Shown here: in pieces, positions 9,044-17,537 of the stretch
Position numbering within the stretch: position 1 is the stretch's first letter
Layout of the letters: each line of letters opens with the position of its first letter
Origin: an uncultured Clostridium sp.
GTDB taxonomy: Bacteria > Bacillota > Clostridia > TANB77 > CAG-508
Length of the DNA: 33,453 nt
Reading direction: 5' to 3'
Assembly: GCA_946495905.1 (NCBI GenBank)
Contig: CAMMEP010000004.1
Span: forward strand, 1-33,453
Translations under genes and position numbers: made by a program
Notes under the pieces: model-generated
Told to the model about the DNA's origin: nothing
Seen by the model: the letters and a program-made list of their open reading frames with translations, nothing else
Database searches by the model: none

Positions 9044-9199
9044 TAGAGAAGAAGTATATATTTTTTATTTTTGATTTCCGTGCTTAAGGTGGGGACCAAC
9101 AAGTCTACAAACTGTTAAACTGAGCGAATGTGAAGTTTGTACAGTTTGTACGATGTTGGGGGCCGGAAATAAAAATAAAAAATATATACTTCTTCTCTA
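9044..9199. repeat. Copy 2 of conserved-core repeat with 29-bp locus-specific inverted arms (family A)
   Basis: Perfect 29-bp inverted arms (9044-9072 and 9171-9199, containing AGAGAAGAAGTATATA) enclose a roughly 95-base core. Read on the minus strand, the core begins TTTCCGGCCCCCAACATCG, has two TACAAACTGT-type words and ends GGTCCCCACCTTAAGCAC, matching copy 3 at 29.9 kb. The arms do not match those of copy 3. It lies between two convergent genes and could act as a bidirectional terminator, though neither arm has the usual GC-rich stem. Confidence 0.85.
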
Positions 9200-9216
9200 T
9201 ATAACTGTGAAATTTT

Positions 9217-11899
9217 TTACACATCCCTATTCAAATTTCCATACGTATACTGTTTTCCTTCCAATTTGGTTCCATGAATAGCTGCTTTCGCAATTGCATT
9301 TATTTCATCAATGGTTTCATCTAGTAAATCAATTCTAAGGCAAGAAATACCAGTATTCATATGCGTCGTGCAAGTGGTTTTGCTATTAAATATTGTGGTT
9401 ACTGTTTGAATGTTATCTGGCAAAATTCTAAATTCGAATCCGAAGTCTATCACGCAAATAATATTTATTAAAAGTACCACATCTCATTTTACAAGTAGGA
9501 TAACATTTATTAGAAACTCCAAGTAAACAATAATTCATTTTCATGATAGGAGTATTTCCATAAACAATAAGTTCTAAAGGGATGGAGCCATTTTCTATTT
9601 GAAAAATTTGACGAATATCTTCCAAATTTAATTCTGGGGACAATGTAATTCTTTGCAAACCTAAATCTCTAAAACAAGTTACACTGGCAGAATTAAATAC
9701 ATTCAAACTAAAATTTCCTATTAATTCATAATTCTTTTTATACTTTTCTAATAATGTTAAATCTCCTAAACTAGATACAACAAATCCTGCAATATTGTAT
9801 TGCTCCATTAAATCTTCAAGCCCATGCTTTATTACATTTTTATAGTTTGCCTTTATTATGGCTGGCATGTATATGTAAGTTTTAAAATTTGAAGTAATGG
9901 TTTTTAAAGTAGGAGCAAGCTCTTTTCTCATAAAAAATCGTAAAGGCATATAAACACAAGATATATACTTTTTAGATAATTTAGTATAATCAAATTCAGG
10001 ATGCAATATGTTAAAATAAGCAGCAACGCTCTTGTTTATTTCCATTGTAGCATTCTTTTCTTTAGAAGCGTCTACTTCTTGTAAAGTGTCTACGCTAGGA
10101 AGCATGCGAGAATTACTTTTTCCATTAGCATGATGTAAATATTTATCATATATATTATCTAATTTAGTATCCTCAAAAGAAGCGACTCTTTTCTTTCTAG
10201 CAATAATTATATTCTCCAGCTTCGTTAATGCAATTCTTCGAAGTTCATTTAATTCTTTAATACTAGGGATAAATACATCATCATCTAAATCAACATCAAT
10301 GGTAACAAAGGTAAAAGGAGTATTATTGGTTTTCATAATTTGAGATACTATTCTGTCTGTGGTAATAGGGTTTGTTAATGCTTTCTCCGAAATTAAATTA
10401 GACTGCACTTTTATAGCTATGTCTTTATACAATTTACTATTAAGTCTTTCAGGAGGAAAAACATATTTGCTTTTGGAGACATTTTCCATTTTATGTTTTT
10501 CGCTATAATCCATATGAATTTCCATACGAATAGGGGCATCCTTTTTAATTATCATTTTACAATATAGTGGAAGCTTTCTATTTTCACTATTGTATGAATT
10601 TTTGGCTTCTTCTAATTGGGTTTTACTAGATAATTTGTAAATTTTATCCCCTACATGAATGTTTCCTTTCATTCTGCCAATAACGACTTTTTCTCCTATA
10701 CTAGCATTTGCAATATTATTACTATCCATCATAAGTTCAGAAACGGTATATTTGGTATTTTCATTTTCAAAATTAATAGTATCTCCTATAGCTAATTTTT
10801 CGTTTAATAATAATTTAATATGACCTTTCAATTTATTGTATCCAGCAACATTTCCAATATAAATTCCCATATTATTTGGTTTTTCTTTATATACTAAATT
10901 ATGATTGGCAGAAGTAGATAAATGTCCAGAGGAGAACCCACCTCTATTAAATATTTGCTTCAAAGCTAGAATGTCTTTTTCATCTACTATGTATTCTTCT
11001 TCGTTTAATACCTTATCAATATATTTTCGGTAAATTCTTGTTACAATTGCAACATATTCAGGAGATTTTAACCTGCCCTCAATCTTGAAACACTTAACAC
11101 CTGCCTCAATTAATTGCGGGATAAAATCAAGAGAACATAAATCACGAGGGCTAATTAAATAACCTTTATCAATAACAGTTTCTGCGGATTCTCTTTGAAC
11201 AATGTGGTTAAAATTAGAGTGAAAAGATAAAGTATGGGTAGTTTTTTTGTCATTTCTTCCTGAAGGTGCAGAAAACGGCTCTTTTTCTATTAATTCATAA
11301 GGAAGTCTGCATGGTTGAGCACATCTACCGCGATTACCAGAACGACCACCAACCATACTAGAAAAAAAGCATTGACCAGAATAGGAGATACATAGAGCTC
11401 CATGAATAAAAGTTTCTATTTCAATATTAGAGTGGCTACAAATATACTCTATTTCTTGGATGGATAATTCTCTAGAAAGCACTGCTCTAGAATAGCCTAA
11501 CTTTTCTAATTCTTGTACCCCTTCTAGGTTATGAATTGTCATTTGTGTACTTGCATGAATAGGAAGGTATGGAAATAACTTCCTTAAAAATTGTGCTAGC
11601 CCAACATCTTGAACAATTAAAGCGTCAATTCCAAGTTCATAGGCCTTTTTTGCTAATAAAACGGCATCTTTAAATTCCGTATCTTTAATTAGCGTATTTA
11701 GTGTTAAATGCGTTTTTACATTTCGTAAAGCGCAATAATTAATTGCTTTTTCTAGCTCATCTGCATCAAAGTTAGTGGCAGAAGCCCTTGCATTAAATAA
11801 ATTGCCACCAAAATATACACTGTCAGCACCATTTTGTACTGCTGCTTGTAAGCATTCAAAATCTCCAGCAGGAGCTAATAGTTCTATTTCATGTTTCAT
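9217..11899 (-). CDS. U32 family peptidase with DUF3656 domain, frameshifted near the 3' end
   Basis: A collagenase-like U32 family protein of about 890 residues if read through one frameshift. The N-terminus LLAPAGDFECLQAAVQNGADSVYFGG is the family hallmark, and the cysteine-rich motif FFSSMVGGRSGNRGRCAQPC follows near residue 190; a DUF3656-type region follows. Members help tRNA or rRNA hydroxylation or act as peptidases; the role here is not settled. The frame ends early at 9428 after KYYLRDRLRIRI. Removing one base (plus-strand G at 9442) restores DRLGFEFRILPDNIQTV and 75 more family-like residues to a stop at 9217. The ATG at 11899 has an AGAAAGGACG site; an upstream in-frame extension to 12034 is not conserved. 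Either sequencing error or recent damage. Confidence 0.88.
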
Positions 11900-11950
11900 T
11901 ATTTGGTTCGTCCTTTCTAACTTTATATAAATGATTGAATATTTAAGCTT

Positions 11951-11979
11951 ATTATAGTATATACAAAATAAAAAAGCAA
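11951..11979 (-). promoter_or_regulatory. Sigma-A promoter for the U32 peptidase gene
   Basis: On the minus strand TTGCTT (11974-11979) and TATAAT (11951-11956) are separated by exactly 17 bases, about 50 bases before the start codon. The -10 is consensus. Confidence 0.7.
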
Positions 11980-12136
11980 ATGAAAATAGAATGTAACAAC
12001 AAATTAATTTCTTGCATATAATATATAAACACAAAGAGGAGTCGGTTTGAAGAGGATAACTAAAATAATGTGTAAAATGAACTAGCTTAAAATGTAAAAT
12101 TCAAACTAATTTTACCTCGGAAAGGATGGAAAAAGA

Positions 12137-12289
12137 ATGCAAGAAGAAAGTAGAGATTGTTGTTGCAATAATAATGGATTCTTAGGTAACCTATTTGGCG
12201 GATGTGGATGTGGAGATAATAGTATATTATTCTTCATACTAATATTTTTAATATTATTCTGCAACTGTGGATGTGGATGCAATCGATAG
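12137..12289 (+). CDS. Small Cys/Gly-rich membrane-tail protein (50 residues)
   Basis: A short open frame encodes 50 residues: an N-terminal polar part with CCCNNNGFLGNLFGG, a CGCG motif, a strongly hydrophobic stretch (about residues 30-41, ILFFILIFLILF) and a C-terminal CNCGCGCNR. AAAGGATGG gives a ribosome binding site about nine bases before the ATG, and a strong terminator follows the stop. This pattern resembles the small Cys/Gly/Asn-rich, spore-associated proteins seen across Clostridia (sometimes annotated as high-cysteine or YjcZ-like). I infer a spore-coat or sporulation role only from that resemblance. It stands alone between divergent and parallel neighbours. Confidence 0.75.
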   Translation: MQEESRDCCCNNNGFLGNLFGGCGCGDNSILFFILIFLILFCNCGCGCNR

Positions 12290-12300
12290 AACATAACTTT

Positions 12301-12328
12301 ACAGAAGCATTTTGCTTCTGTTTTTTTT
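12301..12328 (+). terminator. Rho-independent terminator after the small Cys-rich gene
   Basis: A 9-bp stem ACAGAAGCA / TGCTTCTGT with a three-base loop, followed by eight T residues. Confidence 0.93.
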
Positions 12329-12347
12329 GTAATAATGTCCTAACTTC

Positions 12348-12376
12348 TTGACAAACTCTAAACATATTGATAATAT
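12348..12376 (+). promoter_or_regulatory. Consensus sigma-A promoter for the yqeG operon
   Basis: TTGACA (12348-12353) and TAATAT (12371-12376) with a 17-base spacer, 24 bases before the yqeG start codon; the leader is therefore very short. Confidence 0.85.
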
Positions 12377-12400
12377 TATGGTTGAAGAAATGAGGGAACC

Positions 12401-12907
12401 ATGATTTATCCAAAGGAATATTTAAACAGTGTTAAAGATATAAATTTAGAACTATTGCATAAAAATAATATAAAAGGCTTAATTTTAGATGTGGATAATA
12501 CGCTAATTAATCTAGATAGAAAAATGCCAGCTGGTGTTTCTAGCTGGGCGAAAGATTTAAAAGCAAATGGAATTAAAATTTGCATTTTATCTAATAGTAA
12601 TCATCTAGATAAAGTAGAAGCAGTTGCAAAAATAATTGAGGTACCATATATATTTTTTGGAAAAAAACCACTAAAATCTGGCTTTTTACGTGCAAGAGAT
12701 ATTTTAAAGTTACCAAACGAAAATATTGCTGTAGTAGGAGATCAAATTTTTACGGATATTATTGGCGCTAATCGTTGCCAAATGTTTTCTATTTTAGTAA
12801 AACCAATTGAAGAAAAAGATTATTTAATAACAAGAATAAAAAGACCAATAGAAAGATTTATTATAAAAAGATTTGAAAAGAAAAAAAGAAAAGAAAGCCT
12901 AAGATAA
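12401..12907 (+). CDS. yqeG: YqeG family HAD-type phosphatase
   Basis: A 168-residue haloacid dehalogenase-superfamily phosphatase of subfamily IIIA. Motif I DVDNTL begins at D30 (both aspartates present), motif II is ILSNSN near residue 65, the lysine of FFGKKPLKSG is motif III, and motif IV is VGDQIFTD. YqeG-type proteins are related to phosphatidylglycerophosphatases of the GEP4/PGP group, but in Firmicutes yqeG usually sits with ribosome-assembly genes, so the substrate is unclear. GAGGGA provides the ribosome binding site. It is the first gene after a consensus promoter and precedes the prepilin peptidase by 18 bases. Confidence 0.92.
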   Translation: MIYPKEYLNSVKDINLELLHKNNIKGLILDVDNTLINLDRKMPAGVSSWAKDLKANGIKICILSNSNHLDKVEAVAKIIEVPYIFFGKKPLKSGFLRARDILKLPNENIAVVGDQIFTDIIGANRCQMFSILVKPIEEKDYLITRIKRPIERFIIKRFEKKKRKESLR

Positions 12908-12925
12908 AACTAGAGGAGGAAAAAA

Positions 12926-13666
12926 ATGTACATTAATGATATACATATACTAACTTATGTGGTAGCAGGAGTAATAGGATTAATAATAGGACAATTTATA
13001 GATTGGTGCAATATACGATTACCAGAGTATAAAAAAATATTTTCAAGAGAATTTTTTAAAGAATATTTAAAAAATTGTAAGCCAAAATATTTACTAATGG
13101 TAATTGTTGCAGTTTTATATATTGCACTTTTATATTTTAAAGGAATGACCATAGAAACTTTAAAATTTATGTTTTTAATTCCTATGCTTATAAGTGCCTT
13201 TGCAATTGATTTAAAATTACAAATCATACCAAACCGATTAACTCTTACCATATTTGAAACAGGCTTAGTATTTACCTTTGCAGAAACATTACTTACTACA
13301 AATTTTGGAATAAGTATTTTTATTGACCGAATTTTGGGAATGCTAGTTGGTGGAGGAATATTCCTACTTATTACACTAATTGGAGGAGCAATTGCAGGAA
13401 AAGAAGCCATGGGCTTTGGGGATGTAAAATTAATGGGAGCTTTAGGACTTTTCTATGGTTGGCTTAATATGATACTAATTTCTGTTATGGCATTTCTATT
13501 TGCAGCAGTAGTAAGTATTATCATACTAATAGCTAGAAGAAAGAAATTTAGCGAATATATACCATTTGGACCATTCATCGTAGTAGCATGTATGATACCA
13601 ATTTTTGTAGAAACACCAGAGTTACTGTTTATTTTACTTAAAATATTCTCACTTGGAACGTATTAA
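12926..13666 (+). CDS. A24 family prepilin peptidase (aspartic, membrane)
   Basis: A 246-residue multi-pass membrane protein of the TadV/PilD family, which cuts prepilin-like leader peptides after a glycine at the inner face of the membrane. Both catalytic aspartates are present: D95 in AIDLKLQIIPN and D166 in the GFGDVK motif. The N-terminal region is short: no CxxC...CxxC zinc motif and no proper methyltransferase domain, only a loop with C28 and C51. About six to seven hydrophobic segments are seen. Start: ATG after AGAGGAGG. No pilin genes adjoin it; the only prepilin-like leader I see in the window belongs to the retroelement target protein at 30428, a possible but unproven substrate. 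Confidence 0.88.
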   Translation: MYINDIHILTYVVAGVIGLIIGQFIDWCNIRLPEYKKIFSREFFKEYLKNCKPKYLLMVIVAVLYIALLYFKGMTIETLKFMFLIPMLISAFAIDLKLQIIPNRLTLTIFETGLVFTFAETLLTTNFGISIFIDRILGMLVGGGIFLLITLIGGAIAGKEAMGFGDVKLMGALGLFYGWLNMILISVMAFLFAAVVSIIILIARRKKFSEYIPFGPFIVVACMIPIFVETPELLFILLKIFSLGTY

Positions 13667-13765
13667 AAAAAGAAACAATAGATGTAGTATTGTTACAATT
13701 CACAGATTGTTCTGACAAAAAAACAATCATGAATAGTAATGTAGTATCATAAAGGGGGAGTTTTT

Positions 13766-14833
13766 ATGAATCCTAAAATAAAATGGCTAAGAGATAAAAT
13801 AAATATGGAAAATATGCAAGGAATGATAATATCCAATCCAGTAAATATTAGGTATTTAACAGGAATAGAAGCAGAAGGAGTACTGCTAATTACTAGAAAA
13901 GAAAACTTTTTTATTACAGACGGTAGGTATTTAGAAGAGGTTAAATCTACCTTAACAATTAATGATGGAATTATTGTGAATGATATTGCCAATATTTCGA
14001 GAGACGATTATGAAAATTTCTTTCTCTTTTGCGAAAATGTAGGATTCGAAGAAAACTATATAACCTATGCAACTTATAAAAAATATATTGAACGATATAA
14101 AATAAATAATTTTGAAGAAACAGAATTTTTAATTGAAAAACAACGTATGATTAAAGACGATGAAGAAATAGGATATATTGAAAAAGCATGCTACATTACA
14201 GATTTATGCTTTAGTCATTTGTGTGATTATATCAAAATAGGAATGACAGAAAAACAAATAGCTTATGAAATAGAAAAATTTTATAGAGACAATGGAACCG
14301 ATGGCTTAGCTTTTGATACTATTGTAGCCTCTGGAAAAAATTCTTCTAAACCACATGCTGTTCCTACGGATAAAAAAATAGAAGCTGGAGATGCTATTAC
14401 CATAGATATGGGATGCAAATACAAAGGCTATTGCTCTGATATGACAAGAACAATATTTGCAGGTTATGTACCTGTTCAAATACAAAAGGTATATGACTTA
14501 GTATTAAAAAATGAATTACAGACTTTAAAAGAGTATAAAGAGGGAGCTAGCATTCGAGTTGTCTCCAAAATGGTAGAAAATGATTTTAAATTAAATGGTT
14601 ACGATTTAGTGCATAGCTTAGGCCATGGAATTGGTCTAGAAATACACGAAATGCCGTATATTAATAGCAAAAATGACAATGCTTTAAAAGCAAATATGGT
14701 AGTTTCTAATGAACCAGGAATTTATATGCCAGGAAATTTTGGTGTAAGAATTGAAGATACTTGTTTAATTACAAAATCTGGATGTATAAATTTAACGAAA
14801 TCGGATAAAAATTATATTATTGTAGATAAATAA
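13766..14833 (+). CDS. M24 family Xaa-Pro aminopeptidase/dipeptidase
   Basis: A 355-residue cytosolic dimetal peptidase that removes residues next to proline. The N-terminal creatinase-like domain (NPVNIRYLTGI, FFITDGRYLEE) is followed by the pita-bread M24 domain. Metal ligands are visible: Asp in TIDMGCKYKGYCSDMTRT (two aspartates near 214 and 225), His in HSLGHGIGLEIHE (near 287), Glu in NEPGIYMPG and Glu in GVRIEDT. The start has AAAGGGGGAG eight or so bases ahead. It stands directly before the efp gene, as in many Firmicutes (yqhT-efp order), although efp also has its own promoter. PepQ and PepP cannot be separated by eye. Confidence 0.94.
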   Translation: MNPKIKWLRDKINMENMQGMIISNPVNIRYLTGIEAEGVLLITRKENFFITDGRYLEEVKSTLTINDGIIVNDIANISRDDYENFFLFCENVGFEENYITYATYKKYIERYKINNFEETEFLIEKQRMIKDDEEIGYIEKACYITDLCFSHLCDYIKIGMTEKQIAYEIEKFYRDNGTDGLAFDTIVASGKNSSKPHAVPTDKKIEAGDAITIDMGCKYKGYCSDMTRTIFAGYVPVQIQKVYDLVLKNELQTLKEYKEGASIRVVSKMVENDFKLNGYDLVHSLGHGIGLEIHEMPYINSKNDNALKANMVVSNEPGIYMPGNFGVRIEDTCLITKSGCINLTKSDKNYIIVDK

Positions 14834-14844
14834 GAATATAATAC

Positions 14845-14873
14845 TTGATTTAAGATAAAATATATGGTAAAAT
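14845..14873 (+). promoter_or_regulatory. Sigma-A promoter for efp
   Basis: TTGATT (14845-14850) and TAAAAT (14868-14873) with a 17-base spacer, about 40 bases before the efp start codon. Confidence 0.6.
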
Positions 14874-14914
14874 ATTGAATGTTAAAATTATGTTAATTGA
14901 AAGGGGTAATATAT

Positions 14915-15481
14915 ATGGCAGAAGTATATATGGCAGGAGATTTTAGAAATGGAACAACATTTGAAATGGATGGAAATGTATTTAAAGTAGTTGAATTCCA
15001 ACACGTAAAACCAGGAAAGGGAGCAGCTTTTGTTAGAACAAAATTAAAAAATGTAATAACAGGAGCAGTTTTAGAAAAAACATTTAACCCATCAGAAAAA
15101 TTCCCAGGAGCAGAAATTGAAAAAAGAGAAATGCAATATTTATATAATGATGGTGGTTTATATTATTTTATGGATAATGAAACTTATGAACAATTACCAC
15201 TTAATGCAGAGCAAATTGGTGATGGACTAAAATTCTTAAAGGAAAACATGAATGTAAAAATATTATCTTTTAAAGGAAATGTTTTCTCAGTAGAACCACC
15301 AATGTTCGTGGAATTAGAAGTTACATATACAGAACCAGGATTTGCTGGAAACACAACAACAACATCAGGAAAACCAGCAACACTAGAAAATGGATATAAA
15401 CTTACAGTACCTTTATTTGTAAATATTGGAGATGTTGTAAGAATCGATACAAGAACTGGGGAATATATGGAAAGGGTGTAA
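14915..15481 (+). CDS. efp: Elongation factor P
   Basis: EF-P binds between the P and E sites of the ribosome and rescues stalls at polyproline stretches. The 188-residue protein has the three OB-like beta domains. Domain I starts MAEVYMAGDFRNGTTFEMDG and carries the PGKG loop with the tip lysine at about K35, the residue modified in other species. The C-terminus TVPLFVNIGDVVRIDTRTGEYMERV is diagnostic. The frame is open from a TTG at 14897, but that codon lies in the ribosome binding site (GAAAGGGG), so the ATG at 14915 is the start. No epmA, epmB or ymfI gene is in the window. Confidence 0.97.
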   Translation: MAEVYMAGDFRNGTTFEMDGNVFKVVEFQHVKPGKGAAFVRTKLKNVITGAVLEKTFNPSEKFPGAEIEKREMQYLYNDGGLYYFMDNETYEQLPLNAEQIGDGLKFLKENMNVKILSFKGNVFSVEPPMFVELEVTYTEPGFAGNTTTTSGKPATLENGYKLTVPLFVNIGDVVRIDTRTGEYMERV

Positions 15482-15500
15482 GAAAGGAAGGATATTTTTA

Positions 15501-16031
15501 ATGTCTGATATAAAAGGTAAATATAAAAAAATTCTTGAGGATTTAGAAAATAATATTAAAGATCCAGAAGATTTACTTTATACCAAGGAAAAATTCATGG
15601 AATTAACACTAATTTTCATGGATATCGTTGACCGATTAACAGCTCTTACAGATGCCAGAATAAAGGAAATTGAAGAAAGACAAGAAGAAATAAATAGCAG
15701 AATAAGTAGTGTACAATCTATGGTAGATGAAATAGAAGGAGATATCTACGAAGATGATGACGAATATGAATTTGAAATTATTTGTCCTTATTGTAATTAT
15801 GAATTTACTACCGATATAGAAGATGGTGAAAAAGAAGAAGTGAAATGTCCTAATTGCAATAATATTATCGAACTAGATTGGAATGCAGAAGAGGAATTTT
15901 CTTGTGGAGGAGATTGCTCACATTGCTATCATGACGAAGTAGCAGAAGATAGTGTGGAATATAAAAAATCTAGCAAAAAGCATAAAGAAGAAAAGCAAGA
16001 AGACGATGAAAACGAAGATGAGGATATGTAA
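15501..16031 (+). CDS. CD1247-type zinc-ribbon protein
   Basis: A 176-residue acidic protein. An N-terminal helical part (about 1-75) with heptad-like spacing, ITALTDARIKEIEER-type coiled coil, matches the CD1247 N-terminal domain found across Clostridia. A zinc ribbon follows (ICPYCNYEF ... VKCPNCNNIIELDW, near 95-125) and then a second Cys/His cluster CGGDCSHCYHD. The tail is almost wholly Lys/Glu/Asp. Function is unknown; the place beside efp is typical for the family. GGAAGGA precedes the ATG. The last codons form the left arm of its own terminator. Confidence 0.85.
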   Translation: MSDIKGKYKKILEDLENNIKDPEDLLYTKEKFMELTLIFMDIVDRLTALTDARIKEIEERQEEINSRISSVQSMVDEIEGDIYEDDDEYEFEIICPYCNYEFTTDIEDGEKEEVKCPNCNNIIELDWNAEEEFSCGGDCSHCYHDEVAEDSVEYKKSSKKHKEEKQEDDENEDEDM

Positions 16032-16046
16032 GCCTCATCTTTTTTT
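16017..16046 (+). terminator. Rho-independent terminator overlapping the zinc-ribbon gene end
   Basis: GATGAGG (16017-16023) pairs with CCTCATC (16033-16039) across the stop codon, followed by seven T residues. Confidence 0.85.
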
Positions 16047-16095
16047 CTGATAATGCATCAGGTTCAAATATATAATTCAAAAATATTATAATGTA

Positions 16096-16696
16096 TTAAA
16101 ACAGAGAAAGAGGGTCAATGTAGTTTCCGTTCACACGAACACCAAAATGTAAATGGGGACCAGTAGTAGCACCATTGGTAGGTATGCCATTTTCATCCGC
16201 ATACTGATTTCCTTTTACTCCATATACATATTTTGGACCAACATAGCCAATTACTTGACCTTGCATAACATGGTCACCGTACTTCTACAATATAGTTTGG
16301 AGAAACATGGCAATACGTAAATTTCATATTCCCGGAAGTTAAAGTTATAGTATATCCACCACCACCAAGAAAACTTGCAAAAGTTATTTCGCCAGAGGTA
16401 ACAGCTATTAGCTTACTTCCTTCGGGAGCTCCAATATCTAGTCCGGAATGGTAAGAAGAAGCACCAGCTGTGGGAGAAGTTCGATAACCAAAATAAGAAT
16501 TAATAGTAGTATATCCAGGGGAAGGCCATGCATAGCCAGAAGAGCTAATATCAATTACAAGATTACTGCCGTCAGAATAGGAATAAGAATTAAAAGAATC
16601 TGGAAATATTGGAATAAAGAAAATAGAAATAAATAAAATAATAAATAGAATACTGTAAATTAAAGTTTTAAAAGGTACAAAAAAACTATTAGACAT
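16096..16696 (-). pseudogene. M23 family metallopeptidase, single-base frameshift
   Basis: A LytM-type peptidoglycan endopeptidase of about 200 residues if the frame is repaired. It has an N-terminal membrane anchor (about residues 7-27), then WPSPGYTTINSYFGYRT, the zinc motif HSGLDIG, and, only after the frameshift, GPHLHFGV with the second zinc/catalytic histidines. As written, the frame ends at 16274 after SPNYIVEVR. Dropping one base (plus-strand C at 16285) restores IVKYGDHVMQGQVIGYVG and continues to TAA at 16096. The ATG at 16696 follows GAAAGTGAGG. Without repair the product lacks its HxH motif and would be inactive. The size and membrane anchor would suit a cell wall or sporulation role. 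Confidence 0.85.
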
Positions 16697-16758
16697 ATAA
16701 AACCTCACTTTCTAACATCTAATAGCCCCCGAAAATATAAAAATAATTTTTTTCTATG

Positions 16759-17235
16759 TTAATTTTCTTCTTTGTTACTTGTTTTAAATGCAAAGAATTT
16801 ACTAATAAAGAAATTTAGAATAATTACAATTACTGTTATAATACATTTACTTACAATGAATGGAATTGGTACGTACTTAAATAATAATGAACCACCAATC
16901 GATTCAATAAACATTGTAGCAAGTCTTCCTAAAATAAAACGACAGAACTCAATAAATTTCTCACCAAATCCATTTGCTTGTGAATGAAAAACTAAATCCT
17001 TATTTGTAATATAAGCAACTAGCACAGCTAAAACAATAGCAATATTATTGGCTAAATTCTCATTAATATTAAAAAATTTTGTCATAATAGAAAAGGAACC
17101 TATATTTATAACAGTGGTAAGTACTCCAAATAATGCATATAGTATGACTTCTTTAGTAAAAATTTTTTTTACTAATTTGTTTTCCATTATTTTTTTACAA
17201 AAATTATTATTGCTTTTTTTCTCTATTTTTTCCAT
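16759..17235 (-). CDS. GtrA family membrane protein
   Basis: A 158-residue protein with four predicted membrane segments (roughly 30-50, 60-80, 95-120, 125-148). It has family-typical features: ALFGVLTTVINIGSF in the first segment, AYITNKDLVF after the second, and NFFISKFFAFK at the end. GtrA-like proteins are thought to flip or carry lipid-linked sugars for cell-surface polysaccharide or glycosylation. A hydrophilic N-terminal tail rich in Lys and Asn precedes the first segment. AAAGGATTG is the ribosome binding site, and a 7-bp inverted repeat (ATGCACA/TGTGCAT, 17262-17287) lies in the leader. No glycosyltransferase adjoins it. Confidence 0.87.
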   Translation of the reverse strand: MEKIEKKSNNNFCKKIMENKLVKKIFTKEVILYALFGVLTTVINIGSFSIMTKFFNINENLANNIAIVLAVLVAYITNKDLVFHSQANGFGEKFIEFCRFILGRLATMFIESIGGSLLFKYVPIPFIVSKCIITVIVIILNFFISKFFAFKTSNKEEN

Positions 17236-17342
17236 ATTTTCAATCCTTTTATTAAATGAAAATGCACAATTAAAGAAAACTGTGCATCAATGATTTTGTA
17301 AATTAGTTCATACAAGTCACCATAGAATGAATTATATTTATT

Positions 17343-17418
17343 TGGCAGGGGTACTAAGATTCGAACTCAGACTTGTGGTTTTGGAGACCATCGTGCTAAC
17401 CATTGACACTATACCCCT
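17343..17418 (-). tRNA. tRNA-Trp (CCA anticodon)
   Basis: On the minus strand the sequence starts AGGGGTATAG and ends CTACCCCT-type acceptor pairing followed by encoded GCCA. The anticodon arm GGTCTCCAAAACC gives anticodon CCA, and the T arm has GTTCGAAT. The length is 76 bases including CCA. Confidence 0.96.
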
Positions 17419-17435
17419 ATAAACATTACTTTATT

Positions 17436-17464
17436 ATATTAGCATAAAAATAAAATTTATGCAA
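17436..17464 (-). promoter_or_regulatory. Promoter for tRNA-Trp
   Basis: On the minus strand TTGCAT (17459-17464) and TAATAT (17436-17441), 17-base spacer, about 18 bases before the mature 5' end. Confidence 0.6.
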
Positions 17465-17490
17465 TAGAAATTGAAAAAAAATTAAAATTA

Positions 17491-17510
17491 CAAAAGTGGA
17501 CTCAAATATT
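17491..17510 (+). repeat. Left direct repeat flanking the orphan gene
   Basis: The 20 bases match 18124-18143 with a single difference (GTGGACTC versus GTGAACTC). The pair brackets the minus-strand gene at 17538-18023, giving a 633-base period. Confidence 0.7.
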
Positions 17511-17528
17511 AACATTGAGTCCACTTTT
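17492..17528 (-). terminator. Strong hairpin terminator of the orphan gene
   Basis: A perfect 14-bp stem (AAAAGTGGACTCAA / TTGAGTCCACTTTT) with a 9-base loop; on the minus strand it is followed by a T-rich stretch. Its left arm is part of the direct repeat. Confidence 0.8.
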
Positions 17529-17537
17529 GAGGCCATG

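Noticed and set aside
9217..9480. Separate 87-residue minus-strand gene
   Set aside because: Its residues from GFEFRILPDN on are the natural C-terminus of the U32 peptidase; it is the other side of a frameshift.
12955..13410. 151-residue minus-strand frame opposite the prepilin peptidase
   Set aside because: Antisense of a well-supported gene; low-complexity Ile/Ser/Pro composition typical of AT-rich antisense frames.
13705..13728. GATTGTT/AACAATC inverted repeat as terminator of the prepilin peptidase gene
   Set aside because: The stem is 7 bp and A/T-rich with a 10-base loop and no T-run after it on the plus strand.
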